Source of the DNA: Symbiodinium natans
Taxonomy: Eukaryota > Sar > Dinophyceae > Suessiales > Symbiodiniaceae
DNA: 64,000 nucleotides
Reading direction: 5' to 3'
Assembly (NCBI GenBank): GCA_905221605.1
Contig: CAJNDS010002113.1
Coordinates: 467,001-531,000, forward strand
Numbering within the stretch: position 1 is the stretch's first letter; each line of letters begins with the position of its first letter. Position numbers and translations under genes: made by a program. Of this stretch, positions 29,491 to 41,920 are shown in pieces. Below the pieces are notes generated by a model. That model did no database searches, was not told where the DNA came from, and saw only the letters and a list, made by a program, of their open reading frames with translations.

Positions 29491-30206
29491 TTCGGGTGGG
29501 GCTTTGTGTTTTAGTTCTTTCGGGTTGGGGTTTCGGGTTCTTGGCCTAGGGCTTCGGAGTAGAGGCACGTGCTCGCCCGATATCTGGGCAGGTCTCACAC
29601 AGGTGGTGACATGGGTCCATGGGCCCAAAAAACCCTATAATCAACCGTATAATAGCCCATGCTGGAATGCCATAGTCCTTATCACAGGCAGAGGACTTAG
29701 GGTTTATGACGCTTGTAGGGTAGAATGAGATGGTTTAGGGACCCCCCCCCCCCCCCCTGGAACCTCTGCGATGCCCAGAAGCCCGGATCAAGCCCCAGAA
29801 CCCCTCGAAACATCCTGCAAAACATCAACTTCTTCAAGGTTTAAGGCTTCTGGTTTAAGGTTAAGGGCCCAAACCTGCCTCTGTTTCCCGGCTGTTCGTT
29901 TCTGAACCCAAGCCCCTGAAAGGATAGTCCCTAAACCCCAAACCCTGAACCCTGAACGAAAGAGATACATAATACAGATGCCTTGCAACTTGCCTGTGAA
30001 GAGATCGTGCCAGAAAGAGGCCCTGCGCTAAGAAAGCACGCGGATCCTGTCCAAACTCATCACGCCAGCATTGCGTTTTCAAATGAGGGAGCGGCTGTTC
30101 CCCCTCCTTGTTTTTGGGGTTTTGTTGGTGCACTTTGAAGCGCAACCTTGCTTTGTAAAGAAGACCATGCTGCAAAGAAGACTTGCTTGGGATCCTGGAA
30201 GTCAAG

Positions 30207-30309
30207 TGGGGGGTTACGATATTAGGGGTACCTTATCGGGGTCCCTTCTTATAAGGGGCTCCTACTCTTTGGGGCTCGATATTCGGGTCCCTTACAATCG
30301 TAAACCCCC
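30207..30309. repeat. foldback element
   Basis: Arms GGGGGTTACGAT and ATCGTAAACCCCC. Between them are repeated phrases such as CGGGTCCCTT. Confidence 0.7.
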
Positions 30310-30932
30310 AATTCTCCCTCCGCGCACTTGCAGTCAAACTTTGTGTTGGGACCCACATTTTCTACGAACCCTAAACCCTAGACGACCCTAAACCCTAGAC
30401 CCTGCCAGATTTGGGGTTCTGAATTTCGACTCCGGGACAACCAGCTTACTTGAGTTTAAGGGGTTGGGGGTTTAGGGGGTTTGGGGGCTCAGAATTTTCG
30501 GGTTTCGGGTTTACGGTTGAGTTCATTCAGGGTCCAGGGTATGCATTCAGCGTACGCGACGCCTTTCTTTAGACTTAGGACTTAGGCTATGCCGCAGCCC
30601 CACCCCCCACCCTTACTATTCTCTTGAAGATTTCCCAAACTGGGTTTTCGGAAAGTCTCCTGCCGGTTTCACCAGGGCCTCGGTCTTAGGGTGTCTTAGG
30701 AAAGCCCAAGGCAGTCCCAGAAGCGAGCAGAAGGGGTTGCGACGCGGCACCGAGAGAGCGGTGCTCTCGCGGTTTAGGGTCGAGTTTGGGGTGTTGGGGT
30801 GTGGCCAGGGTTTAGGGGTTAGGGAGTTAAGGGTGTAGGGTTCAGGATTTAGGGGTTTAGGGTTGAGTCCAGGGATTGGGGGTTTAGGGTTTAGGGGTTC
30901 AATGTTAAATTCAGGGCTTAGGGTCCACAAAG

Positions 30933-33900
30933 CTCAAGGCCTTGCCGGCGCGCTCCTCGACGCGCAGCGCATGGCCGCGGAGCCCGAGAAGGTGCGCCAC
31001 TTTTGTTGTAAAATGGGGTGGAGGGGAGGGGGGGTCGGCATAATGGCTGTAGTATGTCCTGAGGGTACAACCCTGTTCTAGTTATTCAGGTCCCTATACT
31101 AGGTTCTTAGTTTGTAGAATAGAAGCCCCTTAGAGGCCTCTCATAGTCGCATGGGCTTCGGGTAAAGCGTAGGGTGTAGTGTAGCTGTATGGCGTTTCGG
31201 GTTGGCAGGGTTGAACGGGCTTTCGTGTGTAGACAGCAGCAAAAAGTTTGCAGAGCTTTATAGCCATAAGCCCTGACCAGGCGAGAAACTCCTTCGCACC
31301 CTTTTGTTGGGAGAAGTCAGCAAATACCTCAACCTCTTCAACCAACATGTCGAAAAACCAGGGCTTAGGGTTAGGATTGAATCCTAAGCCCTGAACCTTC
31401 AATCCTAAACCGAGCCTAAACCTCTAAACCTGGGGGTGGTTCGAGGGACAGCACTGTGTTGACATGCTCTATTTTTGTTCTAGGTGCAAGCTGGACACGT
31501 CTGAAGCGAGTGCAGTTGATCTGCTTTCGCTCTGCATGTCAGAGCTGGCGGCGTGTCAGTTCAAAGCCCCGGGGTTTAAGCACCACAAACCCCTTAAGCC
31601 CTCAAGCCCGCAGTGTTGGGAGGCGGAGCTGCTTTCGCTGCGGACAGCAACAGCTGAGCAATTTCCAGGAGGGTCGAGGGGGGGGGGGTTAGGGACCGGC
31701 TGCGCTGGCACACCTCCCGTCAGGTTCGAATTCATTGCTTCTCTTCTCTTTCTGGCTCCCGACCTGACATCCAGGCAATCAAGTATGTACGTATCCCTTA
31801 TGCCCAAAGATGCCCTTGGACCAGAGCCTTCGACTCGAGCCTTCTTGGGGAAGGCTGGAGAGTGATTGTTTGAGAGGGCGACCTACAGCTCGAAGCGCAG
31901 GCGGGGTGCACATGCTTCCCAGCCGTCGCCGGGGGCAGCTGCTCCAGTGCCTCTGCCGGCGTTTCGAGGTCCGGCGCGTTCTGGAGGTGGGTCCCCTGGC
32001 CGACTTTGGGGGCCGATCTTGTCCCTCTCCCGTAACCCACAAAAAGTTGACTTTGAGGCTGCCAGAGACGGGGCAGGGTTCTTAAATCATGCGGGCTCGC
32101 AGGCTGCTCTTACTATTCCCCTGACAAAACCTGAAATGAGCTTCTTTGGGCCCAGTTTGGGATTCCGTGATGAAGGAAAATTCAGAGCTCCAGGCTTGGG
32201 ATTCGAGGATGTGAGGGCTTATCCCCGACCTCTCGGGCATGCGATCACTCGTTGCTTGATGGCCGTTTTGTGCAGCCACAAAACACAGCGCAAGAAGCGC
32301 ACTTTGCTGCCACTGCAACCACTGTAGTAGCAACAGTCATAGTCATAATCTCTTTAATGCTTCTACTACGACGACGACAAACTACAACTACCGCACAGCG
32401 GCTTGATGAGGTTTTGTACGGGGTTTTGGAGACCCAATGCAGGCTTAGCAGGGGCTTAGTGGGGGATGCAAGGCACCGAACCCTAAACCCTAAAACCTAA
32501 ACCCTAAACCCTAAGTAGCAGTGGGCACTCAGAGCTCGGGGTCTGGCGAAGCAGCAATGTAGCAGCTTTCCAGTCTGCAGGAGCCTGAGTGTGCCTCCGA
32601 ACCCTCCAGCTCTGCGATTTGGCCCTCCTCCGCCACGTCTGAACTTTCGAAGCCCTGTTGGTCTTCTTTTGCGTCGCGTGCCCTAAGCCCCAGACCTAAA
32701 ATCCTAAGCCACAAGCTCGAACATCCTTAACCTAAGCCCTGTAGGCTTTCGGGGGAAAGCGAGGATCCCATCCCACAGGCACGTTTACAGGCTTCTCCGC
32801 CTTTTGCTTCGCAGAAGCAGGGGCCAAGGCCTTGGTCGATTTTTTTGTTTTTGGTGATTTTTGGGGTTTAGGGTTTCTGTGCTTTCTTTTTTGGGTGGGG
32901 CCCGGGGGGGGGGGGTTTTGGGTTTAGGGTTTTTAGGTTTTTTAGTAGATTGCCCTAGGTGTGACAGGCAGTGGCTCCTAGTTTCAGGGCTTAGAGGGCG
33001 GGGTGGTCGGGTGGCCCGCACTATATGCCCGCATCTCTTGAAGCCGGGTTCTCGAACAGCCATAAACCCCCAAACCCTGTATAGCTAAGGGTAGTTGCAT
33101 GGTCCCTTGTCCCTTACCTCCTTCAAAGGGTGCGGAAGTATGGGCCCTTGGGTTGTATAGCGGTATACAAGCGGTCCCCGTTTAAGGGCCCATACTAAGG
33201 AACCATGTAACCCTGAACCCTAAACCCTAAACCCTAAACCCTAAACCCTAAACCCTAAACCCCACATTCCCCGAATGAAGGGGCGCCTGCTCTCCCCGAG
33301 TGCAGGTCATAAGCCTGGAGCGGAGCTCCTCCCAGGCGAGCCTCGCGCGGGCCGCCACAAGGAGCCTGGGCGTTTGTCGGGTTCAGGGTTTATAGGGTTT
33401 AGGGTTTAGGGTTAGGGTTTAGGGTTTAGGGTTTAGGGCTCAGGTTTGGGGTTTAAGGTTTAGGGTTCAGGGCTAAGGGTTTAAGGTTTAGGGTTGAGGG
33501 TTCAGGGTTCAGAGCTTTGGCGGGCCTTAAACCGCAGGCCCTAGAACCTACAACCCTGAAAGCCCTACAGCATATATCAACCGACAAGCCGCCACACCTG
33601 CTAAGAAAACTGAGAGTCTAACCCTAAAGCCTAAAAGCCCTACTTTCAAGTAAGCCCCGTGTTTTTTTGTGGATGTTCATTGTTTTTGTGAAGGGGGGAG
33701 TCGGGGTGGACACGATCTTCCCTGTAATTGCAATCCTTTCAGAATCCCTAATTGACACGGAAGTCCTCTGGGGTATATCGGCAGTTTCGTCAGGGGGCTT
33801 GTCAACATGAAGCCGCAAAGCTTATACACTGGAAGCCTTTAGTTACTGTAATATAGGGATCGGAAAATTAGTAGTAGTGTCCCCTTACGGTCCCTTTGTA

Positions 33901-36900
33901 ATTCTACTATAGTACCCCCCAAAACCCTGTTCTAATTTTTCAGGCCCCTATAGTAGCCCTAGTCCGAGTTCGAGGACTGCTGCCTGCAGCGTTGAGGCTG
34001 CTGGGACCTGTGCGCGGCTTTTGATCTTCAGCCTTTTTTGGGTTTAGGGTTTAGGTTTTTAGGGGTTTATGGGGCTTCGGGTTTAGGATGTGGGGCTACT
34101 TCAGTGGTTTTGAGACTTTCTCATTAAACTGGCCCTACTATGGGTTCAGACTGTGGTTGTGAGTAGGCTCACAAGTATTGGCCGTAGGTCCCATAGGCTT
34201 AAGGTTTCGAGTGGAGAGCTTTTGACCGCAAACCCAAATCCGAAAAAAGGCCCTATCAAACCCCAAACCCCCAAAGCCTAACTAACCCCCCCCCCCCCCC
34301 AAAAAAAAAAATCAAAAATGAAGGGTTAAGCCGCGAAAAAAATCAAGGGTTAAGATAAATCCGTTAAAATATCCTCGACCCTAATTAAGCCCCTCAACCT
34401 TTGCAGGTGTGCGTGGGCGATGCCCGCCACTTGGTGCGAACCTTGGGCGAGGCGGGGTTTAGGGTTTAGGGTTTAGGGTATATAGGGTTTATGGGGGTCC
34501 AGGGCTTACAGGACTTCCAGGGCCTCAAGGGTTCAGGGATAGGGTTTCTAGGACCTCGAAGGCTTCTAGGACTTCTAGGGCTTCTAGGGTGAGTGTAGGG
34601 TGTTAGGCTTCGAGGGGCCGGGGGGGGGGGGGGGGTTATAAGGGCTTAGGGATGCCGAGGATCTATAGTAAACACACCATGGAAACGCTAAGCCCCCAAA
34701 TCCAGATCTTACTTCACCGAAGCCCACAATTATGGCACGTAGCCCATAACCCTAAAACCCTAAAAACCTAAAAACCTAAAAAACCTAAACCCTAAACCCC
34801 TCCACAGGAACCCCTGCCGACATTTGACTTGCTCCATTTGGACGCTGCCTCTTGGCGGCGCTAGGACTTGGGATAGCCATTATCCGGTTTAGGGGATTGC
34901 CGACGTCATCGATCCTAAACAATTGTAGCGCTTGGGGAAGGCCCTGAGTGGTTGGGGAATGCAGGCGCTGGGCCGGAGCATGATGAGCATCAGCTCGGAA
35001 GGCCTTGAGCCGCATTAAGGACATGCAGGCGCGGGGCCGGAGCATCATGAGCATCAGCTCGGAAGGCCTTGAGCCGCGTTAAGGACATGCAGGCGCTGGG
35101 CCGGAGCATCATGAGCATCAGCTCGGAAGGCCTTGAGCCGCGTTAAGGACATGCAGGCGCTGGGCCGGAGCATCATGAGCATCAGCTCGGAAGGCCTTGA
35201 GCCGCGTGAAGGACATGCAGGCGCTGGGCCGGAGCATCATGAGCATCAGCTCGGAAGGCCTTGAGCCGCGTTAAGGACATGCAGGCGCTGGGCCGGAGCA
35301 TCATGAGCATCAGCTCGGAAGGCCTTGGGCCGCATGAAGGACATGCAGGCGCTGGGCCGGAGCATCATGAGCATCAGCTCGGAAGGCCTTGAGCCGCAGG
35401 GCCGGAGCATCATGAGCATCAGCTCGGAAGGCCTTGAGCCGCATGAAGGACATGCAGGCGCTGGGCCGGAGCATCATGAGCATCAGCTCGGCAGGCCTTG
35501 AGCCGCGTTAAGGACATGCAGGCGCTGGGCCGGAGCATCATGAGCATCAGCTCGGAAGGCCTTGAGCCGCGTTAAGGACATGCAGGCGCTGGGCCGGAGC
35601 ATCATGAGCATCAGCTCGGAAGGCCTTGAGCCGCGTTAAGGACATGCAGGCGCTGGGCCGGAGCATCATGAGCATCAGCTCGGAAGGCCTTGAGCTGCGT
35701 TAAGGACATGCAGGCGCTGGGCCGGAGCATCATGAGCATCAGCTCGGAAGGCCTTGAGCCGCATGAAGGACATGCAGGCGCTGGGCCGGAGCATCATGAG
35801 CATCAGCTCGGAAGGCCTTGAGCGGCGTTAGGACATGCAGGCGCTGGGCCGGAGCATCATGAGCATCAGCTCGGAAGGCCTTGAGCCGCATGAAGGACAT
35901 GCAGGCGCTGGGCCGGAGCATCATGAGCATCAGCTCGGAAGGCCTTGAGCCGCGTTAAGGACATGCAGGCGCTGGGCCGGAGCATCATGAGCATCAGCTC
36001 GGAAGGCCTTGAGCCGCATGAAGGACATGCAGGCGCTGGGCCGGAGCATCATGAGCATCAGCTCGGAAGGCCTTGAGCCGCGTTAAGGACATGCAGGCGC
36101 TGGGCCGGAGCATCATGAGCATCAGCTCGAAAGGCCTTGAGCCGCGTTAAGGACATGCAGGCGCTGGGCCGGAGCAGCATGAGCATCAGCTCGGAAGGCC
36201 TTGAGCTGCGTTAAGGACATGCAGGCGCTGGGCCGGAGCATCATGAGCATCAGCTCGGAAGGCCTTGAGCCGCATGAAGGACATGCAGGCGCTGGGCCGG
36301 AGCATCAGCTCGCGTTAAGGACATGCAGGTGCTGGGCCGGAGCATCATGAGCATCAGCTCGGAAGGCCTTGAGCCGCATGAAGGACATGCAGGCGCTGGG
36401 CCGGAGCATCATGAGCATCAGCTCGGAAGGCCTTGAGCTGTGTTAAGGACATGCAGGCGCTGGGCCGGAGCATCATGAGCATCAGCTCGGAAGGCCTTGA
36501 GCCGCATGAAGGACATGCAGGCGCTGGGCCGGAGCATCAGCTCGCGTTAAGGACATGCAGGCGCTGGGCCGGAGCATCATGAGCATCAGCTCGGAAGGCC
36601 TTGAGCCGCGTTAAGGACATGCAGGCGCTGGGCCGGAGCATCATGAGCATCAGCTCGGAAGGCCTTGAGCCGCGTTAAGGACATGCAGGCGTTGGGCCGG
36701 AGCATCATGAGCATCAGCTCGGAAGGCCTTGAGCCGCGTTAAGGACATGCAGGCGCTGGGCCGGAGCATCATGAGCATCAGCTCGGAAGGCCTTGAGCCG
36801 CGTTAAGGACATGCAGGCGCGTGAGCATCAGCTCGGAAGGCCTTTGAGCCTGGGTTGGTGGTCTCTTGTTTTGACGGAAGATTCGAGGATCCGATGCTGG

Positions 36901-37343
36901 GGTTCCTTTTTCATTAGCTTTTGACTTCGGCCCTAGATCCCCGGACAACACATAGATGTGATCGTAGTAGGTCTTTGTCGGTGAGGGCTTACTCTTGTGG
37001 ACATGCTTTACATTTAGAGCCTTGAGAAGTCTTGAGCGGGACTGGTGGCTGTTGACAGGACATGAAGAACTATCAGTACTACCTGGACACTTGCCGCAGT
37101 GACTCGAGGAGAAGCTATGGTGAGTTTGGGCCGGAGGGGGGCCAGGGGGGTACGTGCGTAAAGCAGTTGCTGGGTGGTTTGTGACAAGGTTTCTTGGGCT
37201 CGATGCTAGCACTAGAAAAAACAACAGCGTGCCAAATCACTCAAGAAGCACTCAACAGGGTCTTCTCGTAGAAAGCTTTGGCAAGGTTATGGGCTTCTGT
37301 CGCCAAATGCACTCGTTCTGGCGGACAACGTTCTGTTCCGTGG
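30933..37343 (+). CDS. class I O-methyltransferase, COMT/CCoAOMT-like (multi-exon, 3' end not found)
   Basis: Transfers methyl from S-adenosylmethionine to a hydroxyl, typically of a catechol-like substrate with divalent metal. Best exons, phases agreeing: 33306-33371 (VISLERSSSQASLARAATRS; the acidic Glu after VISL would bind the SAM ribose), 34407-34451 (VCVGDARHLVRTLG; family VGDA), 34808-34843 (PTFDLLHLD; family FDL-F-D, metal Asp), 37059-37095 (DMKNYQYYLDTC; family D-K-NY-Y), 37286-37343 (YGLLSPNALVLADNVLFRG; family LL-PGG-DNVL-G with metal Asp-Asn). Weaker upstream exons: 30933-30991 (ALLDAQRMAAEPEK), 31484-about 31568 (DTSEASAVDLLSLCMSELAA), 32815-32833 (AGAKAL) and 32988-about 33030 (LEGGVVGWPALYA, resembling the SAM loop EIG-TG-SAL). 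The intron 34844-37058 carries a 64 bp satellite. Most donors are GC. The alternative donor GTGAGT at 37120 paired with an acceptor at 37259 would add about 20 residues. Confidence 0.7.
31030..31097. mobile_element. short element, family M2, truncated copy
   Basis: Shares GGGGTCGG, CCCTGTTCTA and ATTCAGGTCCCTATA with the other copies. It lies in the methyltransferase intron 30992-31483. Confidence 0.55.
33093..33209. repeat. foldback element
   Basis: Outer arms GTTGCATGGTCCCT and GGAACCATGTAAC, inner arms TATGGGCCCTT and AAGGGCCCATA. Confidence 0.8.
33205..33265 (-). repeat. telomere-like block, CCCTAAA
   Basis: About eight units, about 40 bp upstream of the methyltransferase acceptor at 33305. 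A TTTAGGG block (33385-33510) follows that exon. Confidence 0.9.
33853..33950. mobile_element. short element, family M2, copy 3
   Basis: TAGGGATCGGAAAATTAGTA start, CCCTGTTCTAATTTTTCAGG then CCCCTA end. In the methyltransferase intron 33372-34406. Confidence 0.75.
34278..34310. repeat. C run then A run
   Basis: About 16 C then 11 A: the complement of the T-run/G-run tracts seen elsewhere. Confidence 0.9.
34958..36846. repeat. 64 bp satellite array, about 29 units
   Basis: Period 64 bp, key segment GGCGCTGGGCCGGAGCATCA then AAGGCCTTGAGCCGC and TTAAGGACATGCA. Units are 95% or more alike by eye, with two recurrent variants (GCGTTAAGG against GCATGAAGG). Shortened units are near 35395, 36300 and 36535. 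64 is not a multiple of three and every frame meets stops within three units, so it is not coding. The array lies inside the methyltransferase intron 34844-37058. Confidence 0.97.
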
Positions 37344-38119
37344 GTCTCGAACTCAGCTGAGACTTCTATTGCTCAGCCCCACCATCATACTGACTGCGCA
37401 ACTAGGGAGGGGCAGGTGCAATAAATCCAGTGAGGATGGACATGCATTGACCACTGAATCAACGTGCGGCTAAGCGCCAGCATTCTTGGGACCAGCACTG
37501 TCGTTTTGAGGCTAGTGGCGAACGCCAGCTTCGAGGATCGAGGCCAAGACGCTTCGCTCAGAACCTAAATGAACCCTATGTTCGCCAAAAGGGGCTCACA
37601 AGCATGCCAAACGTGCAGGTCGTGTGGGGCGCATCGTGCGAAGCCTTCGCAGCTTCAATCGGAAGATGTTGCGAGACAGCCCTGACACGGAAGGGGCGCC
37701 TTGGCAGTCTGCCCCTGGCTTGTCAGGGTCTAGGAGGTGGGGTGGGGTTCAGGAGTTTGGGGAGCACTCTACGTGTGGGTTAGGCGTTTTTGAGTGAGCT
37801 TAGGCGATTTTGCCAGAGGACGATGGCCTGGCTGTGATTTGGACTCGACCCTAATCGCCGAGTCGGCGAAGCCATGTTGCTGGCCATGGGTTCAGGCCCA
37901 AGCAGGAGTAAACCCTAAACCTGAAAGGGCCTTTAGGGTGTAAGGGTTTAGGGTTTAGGGGTTTAGGGTTTCATAGGGTGTAGGGTTTAGGTTCAGCACT
38001 GCTGGATGGTTTCGAAGCTTGGCGGTCGCAGAGTTGCAATCGAATCTGCCAGGGCCGTGCGGCGAACGGGAAGCGTGCCGAGAAAAGGCTTTCGCCTCGC
38101 CTGCTTTGTTTTCCTTGGT

Positions 38120-38300
38120 TGCAAAAAGTTATATATTTTATGTACATTTTTTGGGCGGGGGCAAAAAGTTGGGTCTTTTTCGTCAATTCTCAGGTTGCTG
38201 GGGAACCTATAGTCTTCCCCAATACCCAAGACAGTTTACCCTACAGGAGTAAGTGAACCACGTGGTGTACCAGGACCCAGAGTAGGCCATTATTCGTACC
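38120..38300. other. repeat-poor stretch 37400-38640, no gene recognised
   Basis: 37400-37900 is unique GC-balanced sequence without a convincing frame. 37920-37990 holds telomere-like units. 38000-38350 has short open frames on both strands, none protein-like. 38395-38610 is a field of diverged CCCTATA/CCCTGTA units. Confidence 0.5.
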
Positions 38301-39019
38301 CTTGTTTTTCCTAAGTTACCTTTGGGTCGAGTGCATGAGCGCAACGTTGAAGTCAGGATGTCTGCATTGCCGGGCCTCTCCCACAACACTGGATCCTACA
38401 AACCCTAAGCTCTATAAGCCCTGGAACCCTACAAACCCTGTAGACCCTCTAAACCCTTTAAACCCACAACCCCTATATTGTAAATGCCATAAGCCCTAGA
38501 AACCCCCACAAACCTTATCAACCCTAAACCACAAGCCCCATACACCCTATAAACCCTCTGAGCCCTATGAACCCCCACAAGCCCTATAAACCCTGTAAAC
38601 CCTATAATGTGGGACCTGCTTTAATGTGGGGGGCCCCCCCCCCCCCCTGAACAGTCGGGGCGTGGATTGGGTCCTGATTACACGGCCCCGGGGGCCTATA
38701 TGATTTTAATAGGGTGGAGTTTAGATATGTTTAGAAGGGGCAGCAATGCCCGGTTATCTTTTTTAAAGGCGCGCCGCGTGGAATTTTCTTACGGCGCCCG
38801 GACGGTTTGACTTTAAAGCGGACCCCTCAAACAGTCAGGGGGTCCTGAATAATTCCGCCAAATTGACTTTAAAGCGACCCCCCCTAATAAAGCAGGTCCA
38901 ACATTACGCCCTATAAACCCTACAACCCACAAGCCCTAAAAAGCCCGGTAAACCCCATGAGCCCACCCCCAAACCCTGTAAACCCTGTAAGCCCTTTAAA
39001 CCCCATAAACCCCATAAAC

Positions 39020-39170
39020 CCCACCAACCCCCTAAACCCTAAACCCTAAACCCTAAACCCTAAACCCTAAACCCTAAACCCTAAACCCTAAACCCTAAAC
39101 CCTAAACCCTAAACCCTAAACCCTAAACCCTAAAACCCTAAAACCCTAAACCCTAAACCCTAAAACCCTG
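39020..39170 (-). repeat. long telomere-like block, CCCTAAA
   Basis: About 20 units, mostly perfect. A short island (39222-39256) follows, with acceptor GGTGCAG and donor GTAAGG (VAGPRSHGLRSL). Confidence 0.95.
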
Positions 39171-39419
39171 AACCCCCAGAAACCTCCACAAACCTCAAGA
39201 AATCGAATTCCTCCGGTGCAGGTGGCTGGGCCCCGAAGCCATGGCCTGAGGAGCCTGTAAGGGTTGGCAGTCTGGGCCCCCACAACCTAAACCCCATCGC
39301 GGCTTCGGGTTCAGGGTTTAGGGTTTAGGGTTTAAATTTAGGGTTTAGGGTTTGGTGTTTAGGGTTTAGGGTTTAGGGCTTAGAAGAGTTTCTTGGGCTG
39401 AGGGATTGACAAGGATGCG

Positions 39420-39641
39420 TTGGGGTCAATGCGTCCTTCAGCTGCCAGGATTCAGACGCGACGTGACCTCCACAAGCTTCAGGGGCCCCAAGTAGCGCGT
39501 AGTTTTCTTAGGGAGAGTTTCTCAAAGCCAGAAACTCCTGATCAGCTTGTGTTTGGGCACGCAGAAAAGTCGCAGAGCGCGAGGTCCCGAGCCTTGCCAC
39601 CCAACTGGCGGATCGGAGCCCAAGCCCTGAAACGCCCTAGG
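39420..39641 (+). CDS. exon-like island, unknown
   Basis: 75-codon frame with protein-like composition (segments HKLQGPQVARSFLRESFSKP and QLVFGHAEKSQSARSRALPP), flanked by TTTAGGG blocks on both sides. It could be a 3' exon of the methyltransferase gene or a separate gene; family unknown. Confidence 0.3.
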
Positions 39642-39722
39642 GTTTAGGGTTTATGGTTTAGGGTTTAGGGTTTAGGGTTTAGGGTTTAGGGTTTAGGGTT
39701 TAGGGTTTAGGGTTTGGGGGGG
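39640..39722 (+). repeat. telomere-like block, TTTAGGG
   Basis: About 12 units ending in G-rich sequence. Confidence 0.95.
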
Positions 39723-39782
39723 TGGGGGGGGGTTCGGGTTTAGGGTTCGTTGGGTATAAGGGTTTAGGGAATCCCATCAAGG

Positions 39783-39860
39783 ATGGATTGGGAGCTCCGG
39801 CAGTATCGCAGCGTCGGCTCTGCGAAAGTTGAGCGAGATCTCAAAGCAGCCAAAACATAA
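39783..39860 (+). CDS. short exon-like frame ending in a stop, unknown
   Basis: ATG-led 25-codon frame MDWELRQYRSVGSAKVERDL to TAA: strongly charged, coding-like, repeat-free. A candidate terminal exon of an upstream gene. I cannot place it in a family. Confidence 0.3.
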   Translation: MDWELRQYRSVGSAKVERDLKAAKT

Positions 39861-39911
39861 CCCGCCCGAAACCCTAAACCCCAAACCGCAACCCAAAGCC
39901 CGAGCCTTAAG

Positions 39912-39914
<3 letters not shown>

Positions 39915-39951
<37 letters not shown>
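39915..39951. repeat. TC microsatellite
   Basis: About 18 tandem TC units. Confidence 0.95.
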
Positions 39952-39953
<2 letters not shown>

Positions 39954-40124
39954 ATCCGCCTTCATTTCGGTTGGCCTTGTGAGCCTGCCTGAGCCCTTTA
40001 CAGGTATAGTTCCTTAGGAATTGTGTTTTGTTGCCTATATAGCATTCAAAGTGATATTCTTGGCCTGATTCTACATAAGCTTGAGGCTCAGGGCTTTAAG
40101 GCGTTGACGGGGTGTAAGCCTCCA

Positions 40125-40198
40125 TGCTGATCCCCGCTGGCGGATGGCCCCAAGCTTCTCCGGGCCCATCAGGCCCTCCGGGCTTTCGCGTTGGGAGG
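40125..40198 (+). CDS. exon-like island, unknown
   Basis: GC-rich frame segment PLADGPKLLRAHQALRAFAL between repeat tracts, directly followed by TTTAGGG units (40200-40238). Family unknown. Confidence 0.25.
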
Positions 40199-40374
40199 GT
40201 TTGGGGTTTAGGGTTTAGGGTTTAGGGTTTAGGGTTGCTTAGGGGGCCGAGACGCCCTAAACGCTATGTCCTTTACTTTGGCTTCTTGGGCTTTTAGCCC
40301 CAAGCCACGAGAGCGCAAAAGCCTCAACCAAACACCCTCCATCACACACTCAAGCCTGCGCCCTAAACCGCTAA

Positions 40375-40484
40375 AGGGGTCGGACAAATCACGAATAGTA
40401 TTCCCTTCTGGTCCCTATATCATTATACTAGAAGATCCCGCCAAGAAACCCGGCTCAACCCTGGTTCCAATTCTTATGCCCCCT
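40375..40484. mobile_element. short element, family M2, copy 4
   Basis: AGGGGTCGGACAAATCACGA start, TATTCCCTTCTGGTCCC internal, end TTCTTATGCCCCCT. Confidence 0.65.
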
Positions 40485-41309
40485 ACGTCAACCGAATCGC
40501 TAGCCCTAGCTCTCTACTGAGCATTGGCTGCGGGAGTTCAAGTTGGGCTTACAAGCCCATCGCAGATCTGGCCTAATATCATACCACTGGTATATGGGAC
40601 AGGAAGCATGGCTTTTGTCTTACCGCAGCGGTATGGCTGTGACGTCACATGGTTTCAGTATGTTGCAAGTAGAATCTCGTTCTACCGGCAGCTGTCAGTT
40701 ACAAGGTCAGTCCAGTTCTAGGGCCAGGGGTGCCATGCATTTGCAAGTATGGCTGACTTTGGGGGAGCTTATAGCTGGCAGTTCTTTCCGAGCAAACAGG
40801 ACGGGTTTTGATTTTGGCCCCTAAACCCCTAAACCGCTGAAGCGAGGTGCACACGCAAACCGTCTCTAGCAAGTTTCCAAGCGCAACGCGCATTGCTTAG
40901 GGAGGGTCCGTTTCCCCCTGTGTGGAGAGCTCCCGTGTACCGCGAAACCCGACCTTTTTTATATCCTGTCTATTTTGTAATGAAGATACATGGGCATGCC
41001 AGTTTATCCAAAAACTGTACTCGATCTCAGTAGTACAAGGCATAGTGTGTGGTATGGTATGGCATGGTAGAGTGTGGCATAATATACAAAGTAAGCAGAA
41101 ACTTGTATGAACTGTTAGTGTAGCATGGTATGGTTTGGTATAGTAGAGTAGAGTAGAGTAGACTAGAATAGATTAGCATCGAACAGAACATAGCATAGTA
41201 CTGTACAGTATGATATATATATATATATATACACATGAAATAGGCGGCGAAACATGTGCTACTGTATAATATGTACTGGGTAGATCAAATCAAATAGTAT
41301 ATACTAAAT

Positions 41310-41728
41310 TATGTCCAAACACACACACACACAGACAGAGACAGAGACAGAGACAGAGACAGAGACAGAGACAGAGACAGAGACAGAGACAGAGACAGAG
41401 ACAGAGACAGAGACAGAGACACACACAGACACACAGACACACAGACACACAGACACCCAGACACACAGACACGCAGACACGCAGACACGCAGACACGCAG
41501 ACACACAGACACACAGACACACAGACACACAGACACACAGACACACAGACACACACAGACACACACAGACACACACAGACACACACAGACACACACCGAC
41601 ACAGACAGACACAGACAGACACAGACAGACACAGACAGACACAGACAGACACAGACAGACACAGACAGACACAGACAGAGACAGACACAGACAGACACAG
41701 ACAGACACAGACACACACACACACATAC
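41310..41728. repeat. CAGAGA / CAGACA minisatellite
   Basis: (ACAGAG)n to 41420, then ACAGACAC-type units to 41728. All six frames are open and give repeat peptides up to 240 codons that are not genes. Flanking 40900-41310 is AT-rich with TATA tracts and holds no gene. Confidence 0.97.
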
Positions 41729-41920
41729 ACACACAAAAACACATTTTATACTTTGCAACGTGCAGTAGCAACAGCGTAAGAACCCATATATATATATAAA
41801 TAAATATGCAACTAGCTGGCAATCCCTGAACGGAAGGTGGGCAGGTGATGCCAGCAAGTGCCTCGATGTTCAAGGTCTGGGACCTGGCGGTCGCACCGTA
41901 GGGAAAGGAATGGGGTGAAT

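Noticed and set aside
34958-36846. CRISPR-like array or repeat-protein gene
   Set aside because: There are no unique spacers between repeats, the unit is continuous, 64 bp breaks the reading frame, and the context is eukaryotic.
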